Shown: in pieces, positions 25,304-36,665 of the stretch
Layout of the letters: each line of letters begins with the position of its first letter
How positions within the stretch are numbered: position 1 is the first letter of the stretch
Assembly: GCA_905181595.1 (NCBI GenBank)
Contig: CAJIYI010000001.1
Span: 401,938-465,937 of the forward strand
Length of the DNA: 64,000 nt
Reading direction: 5' to 3'
Origin: an uncultured SAR86 cluster bacterium
GTDB lineage: Bacteria > Pseudomonadota > Gammaproteobacteria > Magnimaribacterales > D2472
Position numbers and translations under genes: made by a program
Notes under the pieces: model-generated
Database searches by the model: none
What the model saw: only the letters and a program-made list of their open reading frames with translations
Told to the model about the DNA's origin: nothing

Positions 25304-26704
25304 ATGAAGTCATTGGGTTTCCAGCAATTTAAGCAAATTCATATGATTGGCATTGGCGGATCAGGAATGATTGGTTTGGCAACAATACTCCAAAAGAGAG
25401 GATTTAAGATCACTGGCTCTGATTTAGTTATCACACCTGAGGTAGAGGAATTAAAAAAATTAGGCTCTAAAGTACAGATTGGGCATGAGCCAAATCTCAT
25501 CAAGAATGCTGATCTCGTTGTAGCTTCTTCTGCTATTTCTAAAAGAAATCCCGAGCTTGTATTTGCTAAAAAATTAGACATTACTATTATCCCACGCGCT
25601 GAAATGTTAGGCACATTAATGAAGCCTTACCGTAGCATTGCGGTTGCAGGAAGTCATGGTAAGACCTCAACTACGAGCATCATTGCAAGTGTTTTTAATG
25701 CAGCAGGTTTGAGTCCAACCTATGTTGTGGGGGGGCAAGTATTAAGCGTTGGGCGAAGCTCTAATCTTGGAGATGGGAGTTACATGATTGTAGAAGCAGA
25801 CGAGAGTGATGGCTCTTTTTTGCATCTTCAACCTGAGATTGCTGTTATTACTAATATTGATAATGATCACCTTGCTTTTTATGACTCAAATCAAGATAAG
25901 TTAAATCAAGCTTTTGTTAGTTTCGCAGAAAACCTTCCATTTTATGGGCATTTAATCATCACCTTAGATGACAGTAATGTTTCTAAGATAGCAAAACATA
26001 TTCATCGAAAAAAAATTACCTTTGGGTTTTCTTCAAGAAATCAATTTCAAATTATTAATGTTGAATTATTGAAAGGAGTTCAAAACTTTCAATTGTTAGA
26101 TACCAATACTAAAAAGCTTTATTCATTTTCTACGCCTCTTAGTGGAAAGCATAATATTTATAATCTTTGCGCAGCTATCTGTGTTGCTCTAGAGGAAAAG
26201 ATTTCTATTGCAGATATCAAGAAAGGCTTGAAAAATTTTAAGGGAGTAGGGCGAAGATTTGAGATAGGACAAATTTCAATAAGCAATCAGCCTAAAATTT
26301 TGATTGATGACTATGGTCATCACCCAACAGAAATTTTAGTTACCATCAAAGCAATGAAAGAAAAATTTCCTAAAAAACGTATTCTTATGATCTTTGAGCC
26401 GCATCGATACTCAAGAACAAAGCAGCTTTTGAAAGATTTTATTAAAGTGCTATTAAAAGTTGATCAATTAGTACTTTTAGACATATATCCTGCAAGCGAG
26501 AAACCAATGCGTGGTATCTCATCCTCAAGATTGATGGATGAAATTAATCAGCAAAAAGGAAATGCTATTAATTTATCTAATGTTCATGCAATAGAGTGGA
26601 TTACAAAAAATTACAAAGAATTTGATATTCTTGTCACGCAGGGTGCAGGGACAATTTCACAATTAAACAATTCAATTAAAGAGAAGTGGGCATTAAAAAA
26701 ATAG
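25304..26704 (+). CDS. murC: UDP-N-acetylmuramate-L-alanine ligase MurC
   Basis: First Mur ligase, which adds L-Ala to UDP-MurNAc. The 466 aa contain IHMIGIGGSGMIGLA at the N-terminus (about 12-26), the ATP loop AGSHGKTSTTS (about 114-124), EADESDGSFL (about 164-173), NIDNDHLAFY, and LIDDYGHHPTEI (about 338-349). It begins 1 base after murG, and its 3' end overlaps the ddl start by 19 bases. Confidence 0.97.
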   Translation: MKSLGFQQFKQIHMIGIGGSGMIGLATILQKRGFKITGSDLVITPEVEELKKLGSKVQIGHEPNLIKNADLVVASSAISKRNPELVFAKKLDITIIPRAEMLGTLMKPYRSIAVAGSHGKTSTTSIIASVFNAAGLSPTYVVGGQVLSVGRSSNLGDGSYMIVEADESDGSFLHLQPEIAVITNIDNDHLAFYDSNQDKLNQAFVSFAENLPFYGHLIITLDDSNVSKIAKHIHRKKITFGFSSRNQFQIINVELLKGVQNFQLLDTNTKKLYSFSTPLSGKHNIYNLCAAICVALEEKISIADIKKGLKNFKGVGRRFEIGQISISNQPKILIDDYGHHPTEILVTIKAMKEKFPKKRILMIFEPHRYSRTKQLLKDFIKVLLKVDQLVLLDIYPASEKPMRGISSSRLMDEINQQKGNAINLSNVHAIEWITKNYKEFDILVTQGAGTISQLNNSIKEKWALKK

Positions 26705-27600
26705 CAGTTTTGTATGGAGGTATGTCTGCGGAGAGAGATGTATCCATAGAAAGTGGTAAAAATATTTATGCAGCTATTCTTGATCTTGGATATGAAGCAA
26801 GTTTAATTGACTATCCCAAAGAATTTACAAATGCGGTTATGGAAAATCATGATTATCTTTTTATTGCCTTGCATGGAGAGGATGGAGAGTCCGGTGACTT
26901 GCAAAAAATATTATCTGATAAGAGCATTCCATACTCAGGTAGCGATGCAATTGCATGCTCCAGAACCTGGAATAAAGCGAGGTGCAAAGAAATTTTAAAC
27001 CTCAACAATATTCCAACCCCTCAGTGGGTATCTATCGGTGAACTTTCTCAAGAATCTTGCAACCTTGAATCTGATAAATTTAATGTTTTCAACCTTAGCA
27101 ATCCTTTATTTCTTAAGCCTGAAGAAGAGGGATCTAGCATTGATGTATTCAAAATTACAAATGAGTCTGATCTCAGCGACGCAATTCAAAATTGCTCAAA
27201 TAACAACAGACCTTTCATATTTGAAGAATGTATTGAGCACAAAGAGCTAACAGTACCGGTACTGAATGGAAGATGCTTGCCAGCTGTTGAAATCATTACT
27301 AGCGAATCTTTCTATAATTATAAAGCTAAATATGAAAAGGATGATACTCAGCTCCTTCAAATTAATTACTCTCCCGAAGAGCAAGAAATCTTAGAATCCA
27401 TATGTATGAATACCTTTAATGTGATGGGCTGTAAAGGTTGGGCTCGGATTGATCTGTTGCAAGATTTAGAAGGAGAGTTTTATGTGCTTGAAATCAACAC
27501 AGTTCCGGGCATGACTTCTCATAGTTTATTTCCAGCATCTGCAAAAAGTGCCGGACTTGATTATAAATCGCTAATTCAAGAAATTATCAATGAAAGCTAG
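26686..27600 (+). CDS. ddl: D-alanine-D-alanine ligase
   Basis: ATP-grasp enzyme that makes the D-Ala-D-Ala dipeptide for MurF. Starts at GTG 26686 inside the end of murC; the first residues then read GIKKIAVLYGGMSAERDVS, which fits the family start. The 304 aa are typical of the short DdlB type. YGGMSAERDVSIESG, LHGEDGESGDLQ, FLKPEEEGSSIDVFK and LEINTVPGMTSHSLFP are the recognised blocks. It lies between murC and ftsQ as usual; alr, which supplies D-Ala, is at 32013. Confidence 0.96.
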   Translation: MGIKKIAVLYGGMSAERDVSIESGKNIYAAILDLGYEASLIDYPKEFTNAVMENHDYLFIALHGEDGESGDLQKILSDKSIPYSGSDAIACSRTWNKARCKEILNLNNIPTPQWVSIGELSQESCNLESDKFNVFNLSNPLFLKPEEEGSSIDVFKITNESDLSDAIQNCSNNNRPFIFEECIEHKELTVPVLNGRCLPAVEIITSESFYNYKAKYEKDDTQLLQINYSPEEQEILESICMNTFNVMGCKGWARIDLLQDLEGEFYVLEINTVPGMTSHSLFPASAKSAGLDYKSLIQEIINES

Positions 27601-28228
27601 CAACTATAAATATTTAATTGCGATTATTTTTATATTTTTTGGTGAACAGATTGCTGCTGAGGATCGCATCGTAATTAATTTTGAGAGCCCGCCCTCTCTA
27701 AATCAAGAAGCTAAATTGATTCAAAATATTAAAAATTATAATTCAGTTCAAAGCATTGAGAACTATCTAACGCAACAGAATTGGATAGAGAATTTTTTGA
27801 TTAAAAGCAGCTTCTTTGGAAAATTTCATCAGATTTTTATACAAAGCAAAAAACCAAAGTATGTCTGGAAAGATAAATTTTATATAGACAGCCAAGTATC
27901 AACATTTGCTTATGATGGCGGTTATCCTGATCTCATACGTTTAGATATGCCATTAGAGTACCTAACTTTTTGGATCAAAGCTGAAAATCAATACATCACA
28001 TTATTTAATGATTTGAGCCTTACTATTAGATCAGTTGGTTTTCAACCTGCAGTAGGCTGGTATTTGCTCACTAGCGATGCTTTAAGAGTGAATTTGGGGG
28101 ATGAACTCTCAAATGACACCTATCAAAAACTTTCACTTACACTTAAATATATGTTCGAAAATAACCTAACACCTAGTATCATTGATCTTAGATACAAAGC
28201 TGGAGCAGCACTAAATTATGGCAAATAA
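27590..28228 (+). CDS. ftsQ: Cell division protein FtsQ (divergent)
   Basis: Bitopic divisome protein that binds FtsB and FtsL and links early and late division proteins. The 212 aa have an N-terminal hydrophobic segment (about 8-23), a POTRA-like region, and a beta domain. The C-terminal part is the most telling: GWYLLTSDALRVNLGDE (about 157-173) and IDLRYKAGAALNYG (about 198-211) match the FtsQ pattern before ftsA. The sequence is poorly conserved otherwise and the call rests strongly on position between ddl and ftsA, with overlaps of 11 bases at both ends. Confidence 0.82.
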   Translation: MKASNYKYLIAIIFIFFGEQIAAEDRIVINFESPPSLNQEAKLIQNIKNYNSVQSIENYLTQQNWIENFLIKSSFFGKFHQIFIQSKKPKYVWKDKFYIDSQVSTFAYDGGYPDLIRLDMPLEYLTFWIKAENQYITLFNDLSLTIRSVGFQPAVGWYLLTSDALRVNLGDELSNDTYQKLSLTLKYMFENNLTPSIIDLRYKAGAALNYGK

Positions 28229-29447
28229 TGGCACAAAAGATTCCGACTATGTGGTTGGATTAGATATCGGAACATCAAAAGTTGTATGTATTATTGGAAA
28301 ATATATTGATCAGCATTCAGTAGAGATTGTATCTATGGGATCCTATCCTTCCAGCGGTTTAAAAAAAGGTGTGGTTGTAAATATTGATGCTACTACTGAT
28401 GCTATTCAAAAATCTATAGACCAAGCTCAAACTTCATTTGATGGAAAAATTAAAAATGTATTTGTAGGAATTGCTGGAAATCATATCCGCAGTCTGAATT
28501 CTCATGGAATAGTGGGAATTAAAGATAAAGAGGTAGTGCCAGGGGATATTGATAGAGTAATGGAGGCTGCTCAAGCAGTTGCTATTCCGTCCGATCAAAG
28601 GGTTCTGCATGTGTTACCACAAGAATATGTGATTGATGATCAAGATTCCATTAGAGAGCCATTGGGTATGTCTGGAGTGAGATTGGAATCCCATGTGCAT
28701 CTAGTAACTTGCGCAAACAATGCCATTCAAAATATTGAAAAATGTGTCAAGAGATGCGGTATCGATGTTGATGGGTTTGTGCTTGAGCAATTAGCCAGTT
28801 CTTATTCGGTGTTGTCTGAAGATGAAAAAGAATTAGGTGTATGTCTAGTTGATATTGGGGGTGGAACAACCGATATTGCAGTTTTTAACGCTGGCTCGAT
28901 AGCCTTTACTGGAGTAATACCAATAGCTGGAGATCAAGTGACAAGTGATATTGCGGTAGCCTTAAGAACACCTACTGCTCAAGCTGAAGATATTAAGCAG
29001 AAACATGGCTGTGCCGCAGCTGAATTAACAAATGATGGAGAAACTCTTGAAGTTATGAGGGTTGGAGGAAGGCCTCCAGAGGATTTATCTCGTCGGTCTC
29101 TAGCAGAGATAGTAGAGCCTAGATATGTTGAGTTATTTGAATTAGTCAAAGCAGAAATTCAACGCAATGGCTTCGAAAGTAAAATCCCCGCAGGAATTGT
29201 CCTAACAGGTGGCACCTCTAAAATTGAAGGAGCTGTCCCATTAGCTGAATCTATTTTTCAAACAAGTGTCCGCCTTGGTATTCCTGAAAAATTTAGCGGC
29301 ATGGAGTCTGTGTTAAAAAATCCTATTTATGCCACTGCGCTCGGATTAGTGAGTTTTGGGTTCGATCAGCTAGAGCAGGGCTATACATTAGAAAATAATA
29401 AATCTATTTTTGATAGAGCTTTTGGGTTCCTTAAAAATAATTATTGA
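28218..29447 (+). CDS. ftsA: Cell division protein FtsA
   Basis: Actin-like ATPase that anchors FtsZ filaments to the membrane. The 409 aa have the family's N-terminal VVGLDIGTSKVVCIIG (phosphate 1), the 1C-domain region, CLVDIGGGTTDIAVF (phosphate 2, about 214-228), GIVLTGGTSKIEG (adenosine motif), and a C-terminal amphipathic tail ending FDRAFGFLKNNY that should be the membrane-targeting helix. In almost all relatives ftsZ comes next. Here an 80-base gap and rpsF follow, because ftsZ has been moved to 14327. lpxC is also absent. Confidence 0.97.
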   Translation: MANNGTKDSDYVVGLDIGTSKVVCIIGKYIDQHSVEIVSMGSYPSSGLKKGVVVNIDATTDAIQKSIDQAQTSFDGKIKNVFVGIAGNHIRSLNSHGIVGIKDKEVVPGDIDRVMEAAQAVAIPSDQRVLHVLPQEYVIDDQDSIREPLGMSGVRLESHVHLVTCANNAIQNIEKCVKRCGIDVDGFVLEQLASSYSVLSEDEKELGVCLVDIGGGTTDIAVFNAGSIAFTGVIPIAGDQVTSDIAVALRTPTAQAEDIKQKHGCAAAELTNDGETLEVMRVGGRPPEDLSRRSLAEIVEPRYVELFELVKAEIQRNGFESKIPAGIVLTGGTSKIEGAVPLAESIFQTSVRLGIPEKFSGMESVLKNPIYATALGLVSFGFDQLEQGYTLENNKSIFDRAFGFLKNNY

Positions 29448-29485
29448 TTGCAGGCAGTATTTACCTTAGAATTCACGCTCCTTGG

Positions 29486-29504
29486 TTTTTTGATGTTCAA
29501 AAAA
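29486..29504 (+). other. AT-rich inverted repeat in the rpsF leader
   Basis: TTTTTTGA at 29486-29493 and TCAAAAAA at 29497-29504 form a perfect 8-base inverted repeat with a 3-base loop, in the 80-base gap between ftsA and rpsF. As RNA it would be a weak hairpin. It could be a protein site or part of a promoter. I do not see the CCG-bulge hairpin expected of an S6:S18 autoregulatory leader. Confidence 0.35.
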
Positions 29505-29527
29505 TCTATTAACTCAGAAGGAAATAT

Positions 29528-29968
29528 ATGAATAATTACGAATTAACTTTGATACTTAATCCAGACTTATCATCTAAGTTTGATGAATTTCAGTCTAAAT
29601 TTGATAAAACTCTATCTGATATAGGCTTTGAAGTGAAAAAATTAGAGAATATTGGAAGAAGACAGCTTGCTTACAGCATTTTAAATCATAATAAAGGGCA
29701 TTATGCTATTTATCAGCTAGAAGGACCTGCTGCAGGAGCTCTAGAGCTTGAAACCAAGCTAAAGTATGATACTTCCGTTATCAGGCATCTATTATTAAAA
29801 GTTGACACCCTATCTCTTGATGATTCTTTGTTAATGGTAGAGGCGCAAGAAGCTAAAAAGGCCCCACAAGAAGAAATTAAAGTGACTCCTCCAAAGGCAA
29901 AAGTATCCTTAGAAGCTAAGCCAGAAGTTACCCCTGCTGAAGACAGCAAAACAACGGAGAGTGAATAA
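29528..29968 (+). CDS. rpsF: 30S ribosomal protein S6
   Basis: Small-subunit platform protein that binds S18. The 146 aa have the S6 core over residues 1-95 ([13 protein letters not shown] at the start, [39 protein letters not shown]). A low-complexity tail rich in K, P, E and T follows (about 105-146), longer than in E. coli. It has a strong ribosome-binding site (AGAAGGAAAT). rpsR follows with a 1-base overlap. priB, which sits between them in enterobacteria, is absent. Confidence 0.97.
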   Translation: MNNYELTLILNPDLSSKFDEFQSKFDKTLSDIGFEVKKLENIGRRQLAYSILNHNKGHYAIYQLEGPAAGALELETKLKYDTSVIRHLLLKVDTLSLDDSLLMVEAQEAKKAPQEEIKVTPPKAKVSLEAKPEVTPAEDSKTTESE

Positions 29969-30159
29969 TGTCTCAAGATGCCAAAAAGAATTTCAATTAC
30001 AAGAATACAGACCTACTTAAAAGATATATCACCGAAACAGGAAAGATTATTCCAGCAAGGGTCTCCAATATCTCTGCTTCCGAGCAAAGAAAACTAACTA
30101 AAGCGGTCAAAATTGCAAGATTTTTAGCATTGTTGCCATATACCGACTCACATAGATAA
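29968..30159 (+). CDS. rpsR: 30S ribosomal protein S18 (short N-terminus)
   Basis: Partner of S6 on the small-subunit platform. The 63 aa contain the full conserved core: [21 protein letters not shown] and [14 protein letters not shown] at the end. E. coli S18 has 75 aa and begins with a basic FRRRKFCRF segment. That segment is missing here, and the upstream bases in this frame offer no earlier start because the gene overlaps the rpsF stop by 1 base. Loss of this N-terminal tail is known in some lineages. Confidence 0.96.
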   Translation: MSQDAKKNFNYKNTDLLKRYITETGKIIPARVSNISASEQRKLTKAVKIARFLALLPYTDSHR

Positions 30160-30162
30160 ATT

Positions 30163-30609
30163 ATGAAAATTATACTTTTAGATAAAATCCAAAAACTTGG
30201 CGGAATTGGAGACGTAGTAGATGTTAGCTCTGGTTATGCAAGAAATTTTTTAATACCTAAAAAGAAAGCAATGTTTGCTTCAGACGATAATTTAAAATAT
30301 GTTGAGAGTCGTAAATCAGAATTGGCCGCTGCTTCCGCTGATGAAGTTGCAAAAGCGCAGGGCTTAGCTGATTCCATTGAAGGCTCGAAGGTAGAGATCA
30401 AAGTTCAAGTAACTGAAGAGGGAGCTTTGTATGGCTCAGTGGGAACTAGAGAGATTTCTGATGCATTTATTGCGATTGATCTTGCTGTTGATAAGAGCGT
30501 AGTTCAACTGCCTGAGGGACCACTTAAGGAATTAGGAGATTACTCTATTACTTTGCTGTTTCATCCAGAGGTATCTTGTGTTGTTGAAGTTTCAGTTCAA
30601 CCAGAGTAG
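30163..30609 (+). CDS. rplI: 50S ribosomal protein L9
   Basis: Elongated large-subunit protein at the base of the L1 stalk. The 148 aa begin MKIILLDKIQKLGGIGDVV, then VSSGYARNFLIPKKKAMFA, the long connecting helix (about 40-75), and a C-terminal domain with GALYGSVGTREI. It begins 3 bases after rpsR; dnaB follows after 36 bases, the conserved rpsF-rpsR-rplI-dnaB order. Confidence 0.97.
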   Translation: MKIILLDKIQKLGGIGDVVDVSSGYARNFLIPKKKAMFASDDNLKYVESRKSELAAASADEVAKAQGLADSIEGSKVEIKVQVTEEGALYGSVGTREISDAFIAIDLAVDKSVVQLPEGPLKELGDYSITLLFHPEVSCVVEVSVQPE

Positions 30610-30645
30610 TTGTTATCTTTTTAATATGATGTAAAAATCATATTT

Positions 30646-32016
30646 ATGTCAATTCAGTCCATAGAAAATACCGAACAGGTTCGCGACCTTGAAAAAGCTG
30701 TGCTTGGCGGCTTGATGCTTGAGACTGAAAGATATGATGCAGTTAGCTTGATCATTCAATTCTCAGATTTTGAAGGCCAAGATCATCAGAGTATATTCCA
30801 ATCCATGGGAGAGCTTGTATATGCAAATAAACCCTTAGATCCGTTAACAGTTTCTGGAAGATTGGATAATAAAAATCTTCTAACAAGAGCGGGGGGCAAA
30901 AATTACCTAATTGATCTTGCTTCCTCGAGTCCATCAGCAGCCAATCTTGAGGCTTATGCTGAAATGATTCGACAAAAATCCATTTCTAGAAAATTGATGA
31001 GAATAAACTCAGAAATTTCACAATTGATTATTAATCCTCAGGGCAAAGATGCAGCTGCCTTGCTCGACGAGGCTGAAACAAAAATTTTCTCGTTGAATGA
31101 TGAGGCTAGTAAAACAGCTTCAAGTATTCAGAAATTGGATGTATTAATACCTCAGTCGATTGATAAACTAAACCAAATTGCTAACAGCGGATCTTCATTG
31201 CTAGGCTCATCAACTGGCTTTAAAGATTTGGATGCTAAATTACAGGGATTGCAAAATGGTGATCTTATTATTGTGGCAGCTAGACCCAGCATGGGTAAAA
31301 CTGCATTGAGTATGAATATTGTAGAGAATTTTTTATTAAACAAAGAAGTTGAGGGCGGCGTTCTTGCATTCAGTCTTGAGATGCCTGCAGAATCTTTGAC
31401 GACTAGGCTCCTCGCGAGTAATGCTAAAATTGATCAACAAAAAGTCAGATCGGCATCAATGAATCAAAATGATTTAAAAAGATTTATGGAATCCTCCTCC
31501 AAGTTAAAAGATCTCCCTCTTTATATTGACGATAGTTCTATGCTATCTCCAATGGAATTAAGGGCTAGAGCCAGAAGAATACATAGACAGGAACCAAATG
31601 GCTTATCTCTTATAGTGGTGGATTATCTCCAGTTAATGGAGTTGCCGTCCTCTACTGAAAGTAGAGTGAATCAAATTTCAGAAATATCAAGATCTTTAAA
31701 AATGCTGGCAAAAGATTTGAATGTCCCCGTTATAGCATTGTCTCAGTTAAACAGAGCTGTCGAGCAACGTCCCAATAGAAGGCCTGTGATGTCTGATTTA
31801 AGGGATTCTGGGGCTATTGAGCAAGACGCAGATGTAATTTTATTTATCTACAGAGATGAGGTTTACAACGAGGATTCTGAGGAAGGCAACAAAGCAGAAA
31901 TAATTATAGGCAAGCAAAGAAATGGCCCAATTGGAAAAGTGAATCTTACTTTCTTGAAAGAATTTACTCGATTTGAAGATTTTGCTGTAGATAGTTACTA
32001 CGATAATATTCAATGA
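30646..32016 (+). CDS. dnaB: Replicative DNA helicase DnaB
   Basis: Hexameric 5'-3' helicase at the replication fork. The 456 aa have an N-terminal DnaG-interaction domain (EKAVLGGLMLETERYD near 17-32), a linker helix, and a RecA-fold ATPase: Walker A ARPSMGKTAL (about 213-222), Walker B LIVVDYLQLM (about 323-332), and the H4/arginine-finger region SDLRDSGAIEQDADVILFIYR (about 382-402). There is no intein, a common insertion in this gene. The stop overlaps alr by 4 bases. Confidence 0.97.
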   Translation: MSIQSIENTEQVRDLEKAVLGGLMLETERYDAVSLIIQFSDFEGQDHQSIFQSMGELVYANKPLDPLTVSGRLDNKNLLTRAGGKNYLIDLASSSPSAANLEAYAEMIRQKSISRKLMRINSEISQLIINPQGKDAAALLDEAETKIFSLNDEASKTASSIQKLDVLIPQSIDKLNQIANSGSSLLGSSTGFKDLDAKLQGLQNGDLIIVAARPSMGKTALSMNIVENFLLNKEVEGGVLAFSLEMPAESLTTRLLASNAKIDQQKVRSASMNQNDLKRFMESSSKLKDLPLYIDDSSMLSPMELRARARRIHRQEPNGLSLIVVDYLQLMELPSSTESRVNQISEISRSLKMLAKDLNVPVIALSQLNRAVEQRPNRRPVMSDLRDSGAIEQDADVILFIYRDEVYNEDSEEGNKAEIIIGKQRNGPIGKVNLTFLKEFTRFEDFAVDSYYDNIQ

Positions 32017-33065
32017 TCCAGCCGAATTCTGAGCTCATTATTGACTATGAGTTAGTCAGAAATAATATCCAGCTTATTCGTAAAAAAATCTCGCCCTCTT
32101 CAAAGTTTATGGCAATTGTTAAAAGTAATGCCTATGGGCATGATCTTAATACAACTGCCAAAGCTTTAAATGAAAGTGTGGATGGCTTTGGTGTAGTTCG
32201 TCTTGAAGAGGCAATTCATTTACGAGAACAATCTGATTTACCAATTTTAATGATGCAAGGAGTGTATTCTACAGAAGCCTACGATGAGCTAAAAAAAAAT
32301 GAAATTTGGACAACACTTCATTCTCTAGCTCAGATTCCTCTAGCGCATCAATATGTTGATGATCTGGTCTTCTGGATAAAAATTAATACAGGCATGAATA
32401 GGCTAGGACTGCAGTTCAGTGAATTGGATAAATGTAAGTCTTTTATAAAAAAAAGCAATGTTTTGATGACACATTTGGCATGCGCTGATAATCCTGACGA
32501 TGAGCTAAATCAAATACAATTTTCAAAATTTGACGAGGCATGGAAGCATACCGGTCAGAGTCTCCTTCGAAGCGTTGTTAATTCTGCCGGATCAATAAAT
32601 TTTCCAGAGCAATCTCATGATTGGTCAAGAGTTGGCATTGGGATGTATGGAGGTCTTTCTGATATGCCGGAACTTAAAACTGCTATGACTTTTAGAAGCC
32701 AGATTATTGGGTTTCAAGATTTAAAGATTGGAGAGCGTATTGGTTATGGAGGCCGTATAAAAACTTCTAGAGAGACTAAACTTGCAATAGTTTATTGCGG
32801 TTATGCTGACGGTTTTCCTCAACCAGCAATGGATGGAACCAACGTCAGAATAAATAATCATATTGCTACTGTTATGGGAAGAGTGAGCATGGATTTAATT
32901 TCTATTGATGTGACTGATAACCCTAATTGCGCTATTGGCGATTGGTGCGAGTTCTGGTCTCCCGATTTACCTATCAACCCAATAGCTCAAAAAAATAATT
33001 TGATTTCTTATGAACTTATGACCAAAATAAGTCCTAGAGTTCAAAGACACTATATAAACGTATGA
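32013..33065 (+). CDS. alr: Alanine racemase
   Basis: PLP enzyme that makes D-alanine for peptidoglycan. The 350 aa contain the PLP-lysine motif MAIVKSNAYGHD (about 31-42; Lys35), the pyridine-contact region SRVGIGMYGG, and the second-base region CGYADGFPQP (about 252-261). It overlaps dnaB and the following di-iron gene by 4 bases each, so it is probably co-translated with both. It feeds ddl at 26686. Confidence 0.96.
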   Translation: MIQPNSELIIDYELVRNNIQLIRKKISPSSKFMAIVKSNAYGHDLNTTAKALNESVDGFGVVRLEEAIHLREQSDLPILMMQGVYSTEAYDELKKNEIWTTLHSLAQIPLAHQYVDDLVFWIKINTGMNRLGLQFSELDKCKSFIKKSNVLMTHLACADNPDDELNQIQFSKFDEAWKHTGQSLLRSVVNSAGSINFPEQSHDWSRVGIGMYGGLSDMPELKTAMTFRSQIIGFQDLKIGERIGYGGRIKTSRETKLAIVYCGYADGFPQPAMDGTNVRINNHIATVMGRVSMDLISIDVTDNPNCAIGDWCEFWSPDLPINPIAQKNNLISYELMTKISPRVQRHYINV

Positions 33066-34141
33066 AAATTAATTACTTAGATAATAATCCAAGAGAGATA
33101 CAGCTAGAGGAAGATTTGCCTCCATATATGACAGAGGCTGTTGCTGATGATATTGCTGAGATATTTAGTACGCCATTAACTGGAGCTTATAACTGGGATT
33201 ATACCCATCAAGATAACAGAATTAAAAAGCTGTATGAGCTTGGTAAAGAGTTGAACTGGAACGTTGAGGTTGATGTAGATTGGTCTAGACCATTTGAGCC
33301 AATGACTGAACCAACTCCAATATTTTGGGACGATTATGCTCCATATCAAAGACTGTCTGATGAAAGAAAAGTAGAGTTCTTAAATCATAGAATGGCTTGG
33401 AGCCAAAGTCAGTTCCTTCACGGAGAACAAGGAGCCTTGTTAGTTGCCTCTCAGCTAACCTCATGCGCGCCAACATACAATGCAAAGCTATATGCTGCAT
33501 CTCAGACTTTTGATGAAGCCAGGCATGTCGAAGCATTTAATAAATATATTCAGACTAGAACAAAAATGATGTATCCAATTGGCAATGCTTTAAAATCAAT
33601 CCTTGATAAGATTCTTACTGATCCAAGATGGGATCTAAAATTTATTGGCATGCAGATTATTATTGAGGGATTAGCTTTGGCAGCTTTTCAAACCTCACGA
33701 GAACTTACAAAAGATCCAGTATTACGAGATATGCTTGGTCTAATCATTCGAGACGAGGCAAGACATGTCACTTTTGGAATTAATTATTTAGAAGAATTTG
33801 TTGAAACTTTAACCGAAGAAGAAAAAGAGGAAAGAGCTCAATTTGCTTATGAGGCATGTTGGTTGAGCAGAGAAAGACTCATATCTACAGATGTTTTTGA
33901 TCATTTTGGCTGGGATTCAGAGGATGCAAGGCAATTTCAATTAAGTTCAGATATTACCAAGCATTTCCAAAAACTACTTTTTCAAAGGGTAATGCCAAAT
34001 TTAAAAAGAATTGGTCTGCTAAGAGATTCTGTAAAAGGCAAGTTTGAAGATCTAGGCATTTTAGAATATGCAACAGCTAAAAGTGATGCTGATATTGACT
34101 GGGCTGATTTATCTAGACCTTTATTCGAAGAAAGTGCTTAA
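33062..34141 (+). CDS. Ferritin-like di-iron carboxylate protein (probable oxidase/oxygenase), function unassigned
   Basis: I recognise the fold class, not the function. The 359 aa contain a four-helix di-iron signature: Glu122 (HGEQGALL), Glu152 and His155 (FDEARHVEAF), Glu202 (IIEGLALA), Glu232 and His235 (RDEARHVTFG). Two DEARH boxes resemble ribonucleotide reductase R2 and bacterial multicomponent monooxygenases more than bacterioferritin. It overlaps alr by the 4-base ATGA, and pyrG follows after 59 bases. No reductase or partner subunit is nearby. Candidates are a single-component N-oxygenase, a fatty-acid/aldehyde-type oxidase, or an R2-like ligand-binding oxidase. Confidence 0.75.
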   Translation: MKINYLDNNPREIQLEEDLPPYMTEAVADDIAEIFSTPLTGAYNWDYTHQDNRIKKLYELGKELNWNVEVDVDWSRPFEPMTEPTPIFWDDYAPYQRLSDERKVEFLNHRMAWSQSQFLHGEQGALLVASQLTSCAPTYNAKLYAASQTFDEARHVEAFNKYIQTRTKMMYPIGNALKSILDKILTDPRWDLKFIGMQIIIEGLALAAFQTSRELTKDPVLRDMLGLIIRDEARHVTFGINYLEEFVETLTEEEKEERAQFAYEACWLSRERLISTDVFDHFGWDSEDARQFQLSSDITKHFQKLLFQRVMPNLKRIGLLRDSVKGKFEDLGILEYATAKSDADIDWADLSRPLFEESA

Positions 34142-34165
34142 TTAGTATTTATTAATTCCAATATC

Positions 34166-34174
34166 TGATATTCT
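34166..34174 (+). promoter_or_regulatory. Possible extended -10 promoter of pyrG
   Basis: TGA-TATTCT at 34166-34174 matches an extended -10 element, 26 bases before the pyrG ATG at 34201. The -35 region 17 bases upstream (TATTTA) is weak, as expected for extended -10 promoters. I see no CTP-dependent attenuator sequence with confidence. Confidence 0.35.
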
Positions 34175-34194
34175 GTTTAACCATCAAAAACTGA

Positions 34195-36664
<2,470 letters not shown>

Positions 36665-36665
<1 letters not shown>

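Noticed and set aside
29448-29527. S6:S18 autoregulatory leader upstream of rpsF
   Set aside because: The conserved CCG bulge and adjoining motif are not visible; only an AT-rich inverted repeat is present.
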